Assembly (NCBI GenBank): GCA_009746045.1
Contig: RPFO01000084.1
Location: 2,033,316-2,097,315 of the forward strand
DNA: 64,000 nucleotides
Direction: 5' to 3'
From: Mesostigma viride
Lineage: Eukaryota > Streptophyta > Mesostigmatophyceae > Mesostigmatales > Mesostigmataceae
The position numbers and the translations under genes were made by a program. Positions 32,390 to 43,600 of this stretch are shown piece after piece. The notes under the pieces are model-generated. The model was not told the origin of the DNA and searched no databases. It was given only the letters and a program-made list of their open reading frames with translations. How positions within the stretch are numbered: the stretch's first letter is position 1; every line of letters begins with the position of its first letter.

Positions 32390-32694
32390 TTAAGAGATAT
32401 GCAAAGAACCATGCACGTGAATTTTGCGGCGCCGGTAATCAGATACCTCAATGCATGTCACTGTCTTCCATTCAAACCGACCTCGATGGTAGGCTTCTAA
32501 CGATACACCTATCGACATTGTACAAAGCACCCTGAAAGCACACCGCACTGTCCCTCTTTCTGCGCCGAAATCGAAGTTCGCATTCTTTTCAGACTCTAGG
32601 CATGTAGTTGCCACCGGCATGCAATGGCACCGCTCACGGCCATTATTTGAAGATGAATCGCCTTTGTTTTCCCATTTTCCCTGGGCGTCAGCAT

Positions 32695-32990
32695 TAGCAG
32701 CCCGCCGTTGTCTCCCTCGAGTGAGACAACGGGTAGTTCCCAGCGCTTCGTTGTCATACTCTAGTGAGACAGATATTAGTTCCCAGCGCGTCGTTGTCTC
32801 CCTCGAGTGAGACAAGGGGTAGTTCCCAGCTCGCCGTCGTCTCACTCAAGTGAGACAGATAGCAGTTCCCAGCGCGCCGTTGTCTCACTCGGTGAGACAG
32901 ATATTAGTTCCCAGCTAGCCGTTGTCTCACTCGGTGAGACAGATAGTAGTTCCCAGCGCGCCGTTGTCTCACGGTAGTGAGACAACGGGT
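32695..32990. repeat. Seven 43-bp monomers (inverse orientation)
   Basis: Units of GTGAGACAGATA(T/G)TAGTT, CCCAGCGCG(C/T)CG and TTGTCTCAC form the reverse complement of the 22.5-23.25 kb array. They lie about 240 bp upstream of the first ORF1 frame, the position expected of a promoter array. Confidence 0.85.
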
Positions 32991-33227
32991 AGTTGCCAGA
33001 GCCACAGGACTGCCACACCACACCGACTTTCCAGAGCAAAACGAGGGCTGGAAAAGGAGCTGGCACAGCTTCCCAGCGCCCAGCCCAACCCTCTCGCCCT
33101 CGCCATTGTTCAGCCGCCAGGCTTACCCGCCAACCAGCCGTCTGGGCCTGCCAACCCACCGCCAGCAAACCCATCGCCCAGCGCCTCGCCCGAGCCCAAG
33201 AAACCCTGCCACAAACCCAAATGACGA

Positions 33228-33428
33228 ATGTACCTACCAGATTACGAAAGCTTTTCTTTCACCCACTGGCTGGAACTGACCAAAGACGAATGCGCCGAAA
33301 TAGTGCGTTTCTTATCACAGGAACGCAAGCTCCATGGGGCCGTAGGGCCCATCCCCGCCGATGACCTGGAGAGGTTCCTTGCCAGGCCAGAGCTCAACCA
33401 CCGCATCGCCATCATGTGCAGCTACTAA
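33228..33428 (+). CDS. Short ORF upstream of and in frame with LINE ORF1
   Basis: 67 codons (MYLPDYESFSFTHWLELTKD to RIAIMCSY) end at a TAA only 12 bp before the ATG of the coiled-coil ORF, in the same frame. A comparable segment (DDHDWTNMSPATALHC) precedes ORF1 of the copy at 60.6 kb. It may be the N-terminal part of ORF1 cut by a stop, or a separate small ORF. Confidence 0.4.
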   Translation: MYLPDYESFSFTHWLELTKDECAEIVRFLSQERKLHGAVGPIPADDLERFLARPELNHRIAIMCSY

Positions 33429-33440
33429 TTCCAGCTACCT

Positions 33441-34418
33441 ATGAGCAGAATTGTCGCCAGGATCCGCACCCCAGCCCAGCCTGCGCGGCCGACAGCCACA
33501 TCGGCTTCCTCCCTCTGCAAGGATGACATCCGAGCTGCAGTGCTGGAGGAGCACGTGACCTGGCCGTTGGCCGAGAAGCTGACCTCGCTGAACACGACGC
33601 TCAACACGGTGGAAGCCCGGGTCTCCAACGTGGAAACCAAGGTCGTCCACAAGCTACAACCCCAGTTCACGGCGCTACACACCGCGGCGCAGGCTTCGGA
33701 AACGCATGCTGCACTTGTCTCTCGCCTTAACCAGGTGGAGGGCAAGTGTGGCGTGCTCCTGAAGAAGCTTGAGGCCATCACCGCCCACACCGAGGCCCTG
33801 GCCACACAGGTCCCCAAGATAGCGGAGCAGACGGCCACCATTGCATCCCAGCCACCCCGGCAGGATGCTGGCGACCTCCCGCCGCTCTCCTACGCGGACC
33901 TGCTGCGGTCAGCGACCGCCTCCACCACCGACGCCATCGCCACAAAGCTCCAGGAGCTGGAGGACCACCGCCAGGCCCAGCAACGGGAGGTCACCGACCG
34001 CGCTCGCCGCGAGTGCCGAGTGGTGCTACGTCGCTTCCCCCAGAAGCCAGGTGAGACGTCAACCTCTCTTGCTGACGAGCTCAAGAACCAGCTTCTTACC
34101 CTCATGGGCCTGGTAGGTGAGGTAGAACTGCGTGGGTGCCACCGCCTTCCCCACTCACGGGACAAGGCGGCTCCCCCACCAGTCCTACTCACCTTCCCCT
34201 CCCCTGAGGATAAGCAGCGGTTCCTCTCTCGTCGCAAGCGGTTGCACGACCTCACCTGGACGCTGGATGACGACCTCACCCCCGCTCAGCAACAGCAGCG
34301 ACGCGACCTGTGGCCGGAATACCTCCGCCATAAGCAGGACCCCCAGAAGCCCAAGGTGTACTGGAGGGGCGGGGACCTGATGATCAACCACAAGATGTGG
34401 ACGCCCCCAGCGGGCTAG
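33441..34418 (+). CDS. LINE ORF1p-like RNA-binding protein (coiled coil plus RRM-like)
   Basis: 325 residues. Residues about 25-140 form a heptad-rich segment (LAEKLTSLNTTLNTVEARVS, LVSRLNQVEGKCGVLLKKLE). They are followed by an RRM-like core (CRVVLRRFP, ETSTSLADELKNQLLTLMGL, VELRGCHRLPHS, PPPVLLTFPSPEDKQRFLSR) and a C-terminal region LDDDLTPAQQQQRRDLWPEY ending GGDLMINHKMW. This order is that of L1-type ORF1p, a trimeric RNA chaperone packaged with LINE RNA. The frame is intact. The RRM part is recognisable, broken, at 61.37-61.8 kb. Confidence 0.8.
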   Translation: MSRIVARIRTPAQPARPTATSASSLCKDDIRAAVLEEHVTWPLAEKLTSLNTTLNTVEARVSNVETKVVHKLQPQFTALHTAAQASETHAALVSRLNQVEGKCGVLLKKLEAITAHTEALATQVPKIAEQTATIASQPPRQDAGDLPPLSYADLLRSATASTTDAIATKLQELEDHRQAQQREVTDRARRECRVVLRRFPQKPGETSTSLADELKNQLLTLMGLVGEVELRGCHRLPHSRDKAAPPPVLLTFPSPEDKQRFLSRRKRLHDLTWTLDDDLTPAQQQQRRDLWPEYLRHKQDPQKPKVYWRGGDLMINHKMWTPPAG

Positions 34419-34870
34419 AATAGCAATAGCCCTAGCTTGTAACCATTGGCGTCACTGCCGCTAAGGCAGCCATGCCTAGAATGTTGCCTAGCTGTGCCAA
34501 CACACCTAGTCACGTGCCGCCAACGCACGGTACACAACCAGCCATAGCCTTAGCCTAGTCCTAGTACCAAAGAGACAACCAGCGCAGGCCAGAAATACAG
34601 CCATGCTACGCCCTGGCTATGTTCAGATTACTTGCCCACGCTCCTTGCTATGATATGCTCACATGGGTCTTATTGCACCCACAGTTTGCCGGATCGTTAG
34701 CCTGTCCTTTTAGCTAGCCGCGCCCGATTGCAGCTGTGGCATGCCTTTGGCATGAAGGAGACTGGGGGTCTCTGCCCTTTCTCCTGTAGTGCACACACAG
34801 GGATTAAAAGCACTTCGGTGCTCCGTGACTCCCCAACGGGAGCACGAGTTTAATTAATTAATTAATTGGT
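34419..34870 (+). other. 3' region of ORF1-only LINE with hairpin and (TTAA)n tail
   Basis: No coding sequence. It contains a core copy of the GAGACAACCAGCGCAGGCC motif (34572) and ends in CTCCCCAACGGGAG (stem CTCCC/GGGAG) and TTAATTAATTAATTAATT. Confidence 0.6.
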
Positions 34871-35158
34871 GACGGCGCCGTCGAGTCGTTGCTCCAGCTC
34901 CTGCATCAGTGTCCACGTCTCGGCGCCGTAGGTCAGGATCGTCAGAATGACGACCTTGAAGAGGTCACGCTTGACGATCCGGGGTAGGGCGGGGTTGCTC
35001 CACCAGCGGCGGTGGTCATGGAGGTGCGCCCATGCCATGCCGATCCGTGTCGTCATGTCGTCCTCGCAGTCGGGAAGCCAACTGCCGAGCAGCTTGAAGC
35101 GGCCTGAAGTAGGGTAGTTGACCTCGGCATCGTCTGTACCCGGGTAGGCTCGGGTCAA
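34862..35158 (-). pseudogene. LINE ORF2 fragment
   Basis: The minus strand encodes FKLLGSWLPDCEDDMTTRIG, KRDLFKVVILTILTYGAETW and LEQRLDGAVTN, the same block as RVKLLGSLLPSCEVDVDHRI to KLDGAVTS at 45.3-45.57 kb. It stops exactly at the (TTAA)n tail of the neighbouring element, without its own C-terminus. Confidence 0.65.
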
Positions 35159-35159
35159 T

Positions 35160-36890
35160 TTCCCTACAAATTGCTTTGCGGAATTAGAGCATGCAGTTTG
35201 CGTCTCTGCGAATCACCTGGAATCTGTTTGCGGGAAGGATTGGTGAGTGTCCTTCTGCAAGCATTTGTGCTCCTTGCAAATTCTCTGCCGTTCGTACAGC
35301 ATCGTTCGAGCTCAAGCATTTTTTTCTTGTTTTTTTTTAGAATTTGTTTATGATGCACAAAAGGCATCTGACCGCTGGGCAAAAACTTTCCATTCGAAAG
35401 CACGCAGTGTGCTCTTAGGTGCATATGCCACATTTGGCAGCAGTTGCTAACAGCCATTTGGACACTTGTCACCCTATCCAGGCAGCGAAGCGATGGCATA
35501 CCAATAAGTGATGGCATACCATGCACATGATAGCCACTTTCTTGACAACCCAAAATAATCTCCATCAATCCGAGCTCCACGGTACATATGTACGTGGTTG
35601 CAAAACAATACTGTCCGATGACCATTGGCAAAACACCATAGAACAACTTTCACACAAGGACGTGCCACATTTGCCCAGAATGCCTCCATTTGGACACTGA
35701 CAGGCATGCGCACTGCAGTGCCACAAGGCGAATAAGGCAATAAATATAGCATGCATGAGGCAGAGAACGGCCGGAGTGCGTCACACTGGGGACTTCCAGC
35801 GCTGCCCATGCTGCCACAAGGTGCTACCTCCTCTCCCAAGAAAAAGAGGCTGCTTTTCGAGGCACCCCGGCGGTGCGGGTCATCGGCACTGGGCCAGCCA
35901 TCACAGACTGATTGGTGGACCTCCATCCAGTGACAGAGATGCTGTTGCCCAAGTCGGAGGCACGCCGCAGGACATGTGCCATCTGACCGGGGCCACACTG
36001 TACATAGGAAAGCAGCGACGCGTACCATTTTGCCAGGCCAGTGCGTGGGTCAGCCAGGAATATGCACCCATGCAGGCGTCCGTGAAGACTGTGTCGGGCG
36101 AGATGGGGAGAAGGGGGATAGGCTGAACTGCGTGGGCTACCATCATCATCCATGCCCATGAACACAAGATCGCAAACCGACGTGATAAGAATGATCTGGC
36201 CAGGTGGCATTCCCTGAAGGGTCACAGGCATCCACCATGTCACTTCAGTGCACTTCGGCGCTTGCACCTCGACATCTGTCCTACCCCGCACATATACACA
36301 AGCGGTCTCCTTGATATACACAAGTGGGACAACCCAAGCGGATCCTGAACACTGCCAGGTTAGGTAGGCGGCTTAAACCCAAGTTGAGCTGCGTAGCGGC
36401 AGCAGTCCGGCAAACTACCGCAAATAAATCAAAAGCGATGACAACAGACAACACGATAAAGCCGGTAGACATCTACTTACAAGTTCAAACAAGGTTACTC
36501 AGGATGCCTCATGCCTTGTAGAACAGCGGGAAATTTCTGCCCAGGCAATTCATGCCCTTGTAAGTGCAACATCTTCCCTAACAATGGCTGCCGGTGGTGG
36601 TTGGCTGCCGGTGTCCCCTCATAATATATGCCACAAATCCTTAGGGAACATACCGCCATTTATGCTTCCACATGCACTGGCACATTGCATCCACGCTGTT
36701 GAGAATGATAGCAGAGGCGCGGTCATGCCAACGACAGAACCAAAAGAAGCATAGAAGCAGCAAGGGAGCGCAGAGCCACAGCGTTGGCTGATGGGAAGCC
36801 CTTGGCCAAACCTCCATGGCAAGGAATGGTGAATTGCCTGTGACACGCACACCCTCTGCAGGCCTCACCTGCATGTATGTGTGTGTGGCC
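35160..36890. other. No gene resolved; possible 3' part of the Sfi1-like gene
   Basis: Open frames on the minus strand (35824-36321 of 165 codons, 35474-36028, 36641-37081) contain no motif I recognise. Because the Sfi1-like gene has no visible stop at 36895, its remaining exons should lie here. Confidence 0.3.
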
Positions 36891-36894
36891 TTAC

Positions 36895-37018
36895 CTGTGC
36901 GTGCGCAGCAGCCAGCTGCGCCTGCACCTGGCTGGACAGCAGCACCTGGCGTGCGGTGCGCAGCGCATGTTCCCGCGCACGCGCCGGCTTGCTGGCCGCT
37001 GACAGGGCGTTCCACGCA
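36895..37018 (-). CDS. Sfi1-like gene, last exon that could be placed
   Basis: 124 nt. The split Arg codon CG/T across the junction completes the repeat LLSVTFRAWNALSAA, so both boundaries are well supported. It ends AAAHAQ at a GTAAGG donor (GT at 36894-36893). Further exons must follow. Confidence 0.7.
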
Positions 37019-40000
37019 CTGATCGTTAGTGTGGTGTGGTGGGTCGGTGGGGGGAGAGGGGTGTATGCGTAACATACACACACCGAGTATATGTGCATGA
37101 GTAAGAAGCTGGGTGGGGGGGGTGGGCGGGCGGGCAAGCGGGCAGGCAAGGAGGCGGACAGGCGGGCCGGGCGTGCGTGCGTGCGTACCGGCGGGCGGGC
37201 GGACGGGCGGGCGGGTGGGCGGGTGGGTGGGTGGGTGGGTGGTGAGCGAAGGTGTAGCGAATGCGTGATAGGATGGGATGGGTGGGGTAGGGTGAAGTGT
37301 CTGTGGTAGAAGGATGAGTGGTGGGAAATAAGAAGGGATGGAGGGAGGCGCTGGGAAAACTGGAAGTGCATTACCCAGGCAGGCTGTATAGCGGCCAGCC
37401 CAAAGAGCAACTGAGCTCTCGAGCCTCGTCCCAAACTCCCATGTTCACAATGCCTTCACATGTTGCACACCAATTTCTGCTGCCCTTGCCATATGTACGT
37501 CCCCTAGCAGTGTTCCCAAGCATTCCTTGTCGTACGCTCCCACTTCACCCCCGGAAACAACCCCCACAGATGGCAGAACATGCCAGCAACCAGGATTATT
37601 AGTTTAGAGATCAATGTCACCAACATGAACTGTGCCCGCTGACATAAGCGATGCCCATTTGGCCTGCAAAAATGCATGTACATCCTGGTAACATGAAGCT
37701 TCACATCAACACGCATTCGACAAATCTGGTGATGGCAGCGCAGAGAGAAATTCATTCATAGCTGCACCCAGAATTCTCAGAGCTCATCCCTTGTGTGGAC
37801 TTGGGGGCGCACACAAAGGTCAGTGTATGCATCAGCCTACACGTACCGGAAGGTGACCGACAGCAGCTCCTGCTGTTGCTGCAGCTGCCGGCACGCGAGC
37901 CACCGCGCCCACCCATGGAATGCTGCCCGCTGCAGTGCCAAGCATGCATGTGCCTGCCGTGTTGACAAGAGTCCACCAGAGGCATGGCCACAAACACAGG
38001 GGCGCCACTCATCCTTCATCCAATAGGAAGAGTCTCCAAGGTGGCCCAAGGATTTATACTAAGTGAGGTTGGCCTGCTCAAACTCATCTATGTCATGCCA
38101 GCAGCTCAAAAGGTAACGCATACTTGCCTGTAACCTGCTCAAAGGTGCTGGGGCCTACAGCGAGAACGACCTTCCCATCCAAGGACCCCTCCTGGCATTC
38201 TCCTGATGCAGATTATTTACCTCTCCAGGGATGAGTGCGTAACCCCATGAAGCATTACCAGCCAGTCCAAGGAACTCCATGACGCTACAGGAAGCTGGAT
38301 CTTGGCACCCATGTGAATAATAGCAAGTGCACTGGTGCGCAGATAAATGTCTAGACAGCCAGGGCAAGAACAGCCTCTAACATGGAAGGGGTGAGGGGGT
38401 GATGCACTTGGGGACGAGGACCACGCTGTCCTGGTGCATTCCACGCTTCAACTTTTGTTCACTCTAATAACGGGACCTCAGGTAGAATTCAACACCTTAT
38501 CATTGGACACCACGACTGCCAAGCATGTGACACGACAGCGTAGCGCAGGGAATGGCGAGCACATAATATGGCAACATGCCCACCTGCATGCACATATCCT
38601 ACTAACTCTTTTCAATGCCCCCCATCAGCGCATTCATGGAACACACAGTGGACCCTTGCCTGTATATCTCTGGGACAGGCCTTTTTCAGGTTTTTCAAAA
38701 AAGCCTGAACACACATGAAACCGTCGCCATTAACCCCTCCTCCACATCGATGAAGTGGTCACTGCCCCAATTAGATTACCCACCCACCCAAAGAAAAACT
38801 CTCCTGCAACAGCCCTCCCCCCACACACACACCTGCGCGTGCTGAAGCCACAGCGAGCGCTCCTCGCGCGAATACACGACCCACGCAGCCAATGCCTGCA
38901 GCGCCAGCCGCGCCACGCGCCGTGCCTCCACTGCTGCCACCCACGTGGCGAGCGCAAACCGCAGCGTGCGGCTGCGGGACACCGACACGGCCAGCCACAC
39001 GCGCATCGAGCGGCCGCGCCAGGTGGCGACGCGCTCCCTCCACGCGGCCAGCGCGCACCGCAGCGGCCGCGTCTGCAGGTGGACGTGCGCGCGGGCCTCC
39101 TGCACGCGCCGCTGCCGCGCCGACTCTACTGCTGCGGATGACCAGTGCCACAGCACGGCCCGCAGCAGGTGCAGCCGCTCGACCGCACTCATGTCCGGGG
39201 GCGCTGAGCTGGCGGTGCTCTCATGGCCACCAATGCTGCGGGCCATGGCCACCACGTGGCTGTTGCTGCTGGCAGCCGAGTGGTTGCTGTTGCTGGGAAC
39301 TGTATGGATGTTGCAAGGAGTAATGTCACAGTTGCTGGCAGCCTTGTTGCTGTTGCTGGCAGCCTCGCTCTCCTTGGCCTCATCCGCCCTGTCACTCATG
39401 GCACTAAGACCGTCAACCGGATGCCCGTCTGCCGCTGCAGAGCTCGAGACCTGTGGAAGGATGGCGCCCATTCCCATCCCTTTGGTGGCATCACCACTGC
39501 CAGAAGTACTCCCAGCATCGTCGCCGAACGCATCCCAGGGCCCCACGGCGGCTAGCGAGTTGCCCACTACAACAGTTCCACCGGCATCCATGGCAGCGCC
39601 AGGGTGGGCTGATGCAACTGCTGCGACGCCAGCATTCCCATCGCCCGTGACCAACTGTCGGCTAGCCATGTCCCGGATCAGGAAGCCAGAACCCAGGTGC
39701 GACTGCTCCATGCTCCAGGCCACAGGGTCCACCGTGAGTGCAACGGATGCGTCCCCGGCGGCATTGGGGGGCACCGGGAGTGGGAACACTGGCAAGGGCG
39801 AAGACACCGGTGAGCAGCCATCCAGGGAGGACAGCCCAAATGGGAGCAGGGAGGCATCTGGGAGTGTGCCAGCGCCCTTGCCGTCGCTGCACGTCTGAAT
39901 CGCCGGTAGACAGCAGTCAACCAAAGCAGGCCATGAACCACCCCCCTCCATGGATGCTCCTGGCCAACTGCTCGCACCGCCGGAATCCGCCACATTGGCT

Positions 40001-43000
40001 ATTTCAGTCCCTGGCACCTCTATCACTGCCAGCAGGCTAGCAGCCGCCTCCGGCCTGCCACCAGTATCTTCCACCGCCATGCCCGCGGGCGCAATGCTGG
40101 CGGCCTGCCCTGTTGCGTCACCGTCCCACCTTATCCGGGCATCATCACCGTTCCAGCTCATGCTGGCCTCCTCCCCCCCCCGGTCCAGTGGGTGCTCAAA
40201 CTCCCATGGATGCTTCAACGGTTGCTCGAACTCCCACGGATGCGCCACCTCACGCTCCACTGGGTGGTCTAACGGGTGCTTCCGCCGGTGTTCCCGCTCC
40301 AGCATGTCTGCCATGTCCAAACTGTCCCGCCAGTTGGCCACCACCACGCTCACCTCGGTGATACTGGCTTCCGCAGCCGCCACCGTGAGGTCCCCAGACG
40401 CCTCCGTGTCCATGTGAACTGCAAACAGCGACTGGAGCCCTTTATCCACTGCACCCAATGACCCACCCTCTGCATCCGGTATCCCGCGCTTTGCATCCGA
40501 TTCCCCTCCCCCTGCCACGACGGTACCTGTCTCCGGGACTCGCCTCACATGAGGCCCTGCCTCGCTATGGTCTATCTGATCATGCCGCGTGAAAGCGCGG
40601 TTCCCGACACCCCCACCATACCCCCCTTCCTTGCCCCGTGGCATCCACCTGACGACTGCCCCCCGCATCACCAGACACGACAGGCGGCCCCCGCCCTGGC
40701 ACGCGCCGGGCGTGAACACCCCAACCCGGGCTACTGCCATACGGGGATGCTGCCATGACCCCGCCGCCACCACCCCCTTCGTCATCGGTGCCACGGGGTG
40801 TCGCTGCCGCGCTGGGTCCCTGCGTGCTGTCCGATGCCCAGGGATCCACTACCCCATGCACTCGACCCCCGCCCCCCCCATTTGGCAGCCGTACTCCCGA
40901 TGAGTAACCGGCACCAACACCCTTGTCCCCTGCTCCTCTGTCCAAGGCTCCCATCCGCCCCCCCCCGGCCCGGGGCCCCCGTGCAGCGCGGCGCACCCTG
41001 CAGAGACCGGTATAGTGGCGCCACCATCGCAGGGTCCCCCGCAGGAGCGCACGCGCCCACTCGCCGGAGACGGTCTCCGCGAGCCTGCGCATGGTGGCGC
41101 GGCGCGCGGTCCACGCTGCCAGCCACTGGAACGCGCCCCGCTGGAGGCGGGCAGCGCGGTGACGTGTGACGGCACGGTGGCGCGCGCGCGCGTGGCGCCA
41201 CCCCCTCCACCCATGGAATGCGTGCTCCAGCAGCGAGCGGCACGACCAGGCAACCGCGTGGTCCCACTGCGCGGCCGCCAGAAGCGCGTCGTACGGGTGG
41301 GGCGAACCAGTGGCGTTTGCTGGAATACTCGGCCCAACATCGCTGGCCGCGAGCCGGCCCCCTGCAGGAGCCGACGTACTGGCATTGTCGGCCGAGGCCA
41401 CGACAGGGACGCTGGCGGGCAGTGAGCCCGCAGGTGTGGCTCTCCCTGAGAATGCGGTGGCCGCACGTGCTCGTGGGTCACGTTGTTGTCCAATTGAGGA
41501 AGAAGCCACCCCACTCGGTGCCCCGTCTCTAGCAAACAGCATGCGCTTGGCGGTGCCTGCAGCCGGTTGAGTGGCTGTGGAAGACCGCCCCCTCTGCATC
41601 GGATCCGGCGAGCTGAGATCGGCCTGGATGGTCGGTCCCCCTTTTGGGGGGCGCAAGGTGGGGCCTCCTCTGGAATGGAGCCCACCCAGCGCCACGTGTC
41701 CGGACACATCAACGTCTGTGCTGTCAGTCGCCGCCAAAGGTGATGGGGCCGTCCGCTTTCCTTTTCCCCCAGTCCCTCCCCTGCTTCCCATTCGCCTGGC
41801 CAGAGGGCTCGCGACCCTGGGACTCGCCTCTTCACTTGACGGCGACAGCGAGCTAACGTCGCTCCCCCCCAGCACCTCCTGGGACACCTGACCCTGCAAG
41901 CGCGCCCGATCCAGCCTACCCGCAGGGTTGGCGGATCCCAGCGAGCTCAGATCCGAGGCGTCGACCTCGATGAACCCAGAGCCCACCCTGAAGCCGTCCG
42001 CTCCGCTATCCTGCCTGTCCACCACAAGAGGCGCCGGGACGTGCATCGCAGCGCCCCCGGAACCGCCCACATCCTGCACGCGCCAGCGGCCAATCCCAAA
42101 CCCTCCGCCCCTGGCATCGCTGCCCTGCTTGACAGGCCTCACTTCCATCACCGGCGCTGGCACTTCCGCCAGCTGCGCTGCCTGCTGCTGCGGTGGCGGT
42201 GGTGGCGGCGGGAGCTGCTGCCCTGCGGACTGGACAGATGCCGTCGATCCAGATGGCGACGGCTCCTCCACCCTGCCCTGCTGTCGACCTGACAGTGCCT
42301 CATTGGCTGCCCCCTGAAGATCGCCATGCCTCGCGCCTGCCTCCCTCATCGCCTGAGATGCGCCCGTTGCAGGCACCTGTGCTGTCCCCCCTTTCCCCGC
42401 CCTCACCTCTGCCTGTAAGGCATCCGCCTGCGCCAAGGGTGTAGCGATGGCAGAAAAGCTACCCTGGAGCGGCCCGACCTGTGCCCCTACACTGGCCTGC
42501 CCCGCCACCTGAGATGTCCCTGGAGCCAGCCTCAAAGCTGGCACAGCCAGGCGCGACGGCGTATCGCACACGTACTCGCTTCCAAAGGATGTGCTACCCT
42601 CCGTGGGGCCGGCTGGACCCCACATCGACTTGCCCCCCCCTGGGGGATGTGCCGCCGCAGCCGCGGCTGCCGCTGCCTCTGCCAGCTCACAGGGTCGCAG
42701 GCCCACCCCGCCGGATCGATCGGCAGGCGCCATGCGGCGGATGGCCGGCGACATCGTTTGTGGGCTGCCCTTCTGCCGGACGAGCACGTGGTTGGAGATG
42801 CGGCGCCCCATGACGGCCGCACCGTGGCCCGTGGGGATGGTCATGCCTGCATCATGGCCCCCCCTGGCTCTGATACGAGCTGCCAAGGCCCCAGGGGAGG
42901 CAGCAGGGAACCGCCCCGTGCCATGCGTGATAGAACCATGAAGGGAGGTGCTCTCTGAGCCATCGCGCATGTGCATGGTGTGGTCCAGGGAGGTGGTTAC

Positions 43001-43600
43001 CCTGGGAGGGTGCCCCCGTGATGCGGTGCCGTGACCGGAAACCGCGGCTGCCGTGTGCCTGACCTCGTGCCTGTCCATGTCTGCCTGAGGGAGCACCCAG
43101 TCGGTGGTAGACCGCTGCCAGCAATCCTCCTCAGTCCAGCGCTGCACGGGGGCCTTGATCACTGATCGGTTCCTGGCCGCCATGTGAGCCACGGCTCCCT
43201 GCTCAAGGGTGGCATCCAGGCGGGGATCCACGCGGATCTTGACTTTGCCCCCGCCACGCGCGGAAAGTTCGAAGCCGTCCGCGCAAAACGACGTCTCCCG
43301 TGTCATAACGAAGCCGTGGACAGGGTTCAGAACGGGGCGATTCTGCCATGGATTGATGCCTCCATTGCAGACCTGCAGTGGGGTGTCTGCAACCTTGAGA
43401 CGGTTGCGATCTACAATACCCTCCACCAACGAGGAAATTCCGCCCTTTCCAAGTAAAGGGCGTTTCGAATATGGCTGGATCAACGTCGCTTGCAACGATT
43501 CGGGGGCATTGACTGACAGTGCCTGCTGCCGGCCCGAGGTGCCCGCAAAGACTGCTTGCGTGTCACCTGCATGGGCGGGAGAAGGCCCAGTATTCGACAT
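36895..43600 (-). CDS. Sfi1-like centrin-binding repeat protein (multi-exon, 3' end unresolved)
   Basis: ATG at 43600 opens a frame to 40580 (MSNTGPSPAHAGDTQAVFAG). The coherent sequence continues in the frame 38833-40794, then in exons 37847-37953 and 36895-37018. At least nine repeats with the F/L-x-x-W spacing of Sfi1 are visible: LLEHAFHGWRGW, GAFQWLAAW and TLRWWRHY near 41.0-41.25 kb; VLWHWSS, ALAAWRERV, MRVWLAVS, FALATWVAA and ALQALAAWV at 38.85-39.2 kb; then AAFHGWARW and TFRAWNAL. Such repeats form long helices that bind centrin at basal bodies or centrosomes. The N-terminal 750 residues are low-complexity. Between 40580 and 40794 the frame changes through an intron or an indel that I cannot pin down. 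Confidence 0.7.
37110..37250. repeat. GGGC/GGGT/GCGT microsatellite in intron
   Basis: Short tetranucleotide repeats lie in the intron between the two small Sfi1-like exons. Confidence 0.8.
37847..37953 (-). CDS. Sfi1-like gene, small exon
   Basis: 107 nt with CAG before it and CG/GTACGT after it. It encodes AHACLALQRAAFHGWARWLA and on to SVTF-R, and leaves in phase 2. Confidence 0.7.
38833..40794 (-). CDS. Sfi1-like gene, second coding block
   Basis: A long frame. The upstream part is low-complexity (three similar HPWEFE(Q/H)PL segments near 40190-40260, and an S/N-rich stretch near 39300). The downstream part is helical with five W-containing Sfi1 repeats. It ends LWLQHAQ at a CAG/GTGTGT donor (GT at 38832-38831), phase 0, which fits the next exon. 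Confidence 0.65.

Larger units (their letters stand above)
32394..34870 (+). mobile_element. ORF1-only LINE copy
   Basis: A 5' region with seven 43-bp monomers (32695-32990) leads to ORF1 (about 33228-34418). A short non-coding 3' region follows, ending in the GCTCCGTGACTCCCCAACGG hairpin and TTAA tail at 34820-34868. No endonuclease or reverse transcriptase lies between. The element would depend on enzymes of related LINEs in the genome. It may instead be a full LINE with ORF2 deleted. Confidence 0.55.

Noticed and set aside
38892-39898. Plus-strand ORFs over the Sfi1-like gene
   Set aside because: GC-rich shadows; only the minus strand shows the W-containing repeats.
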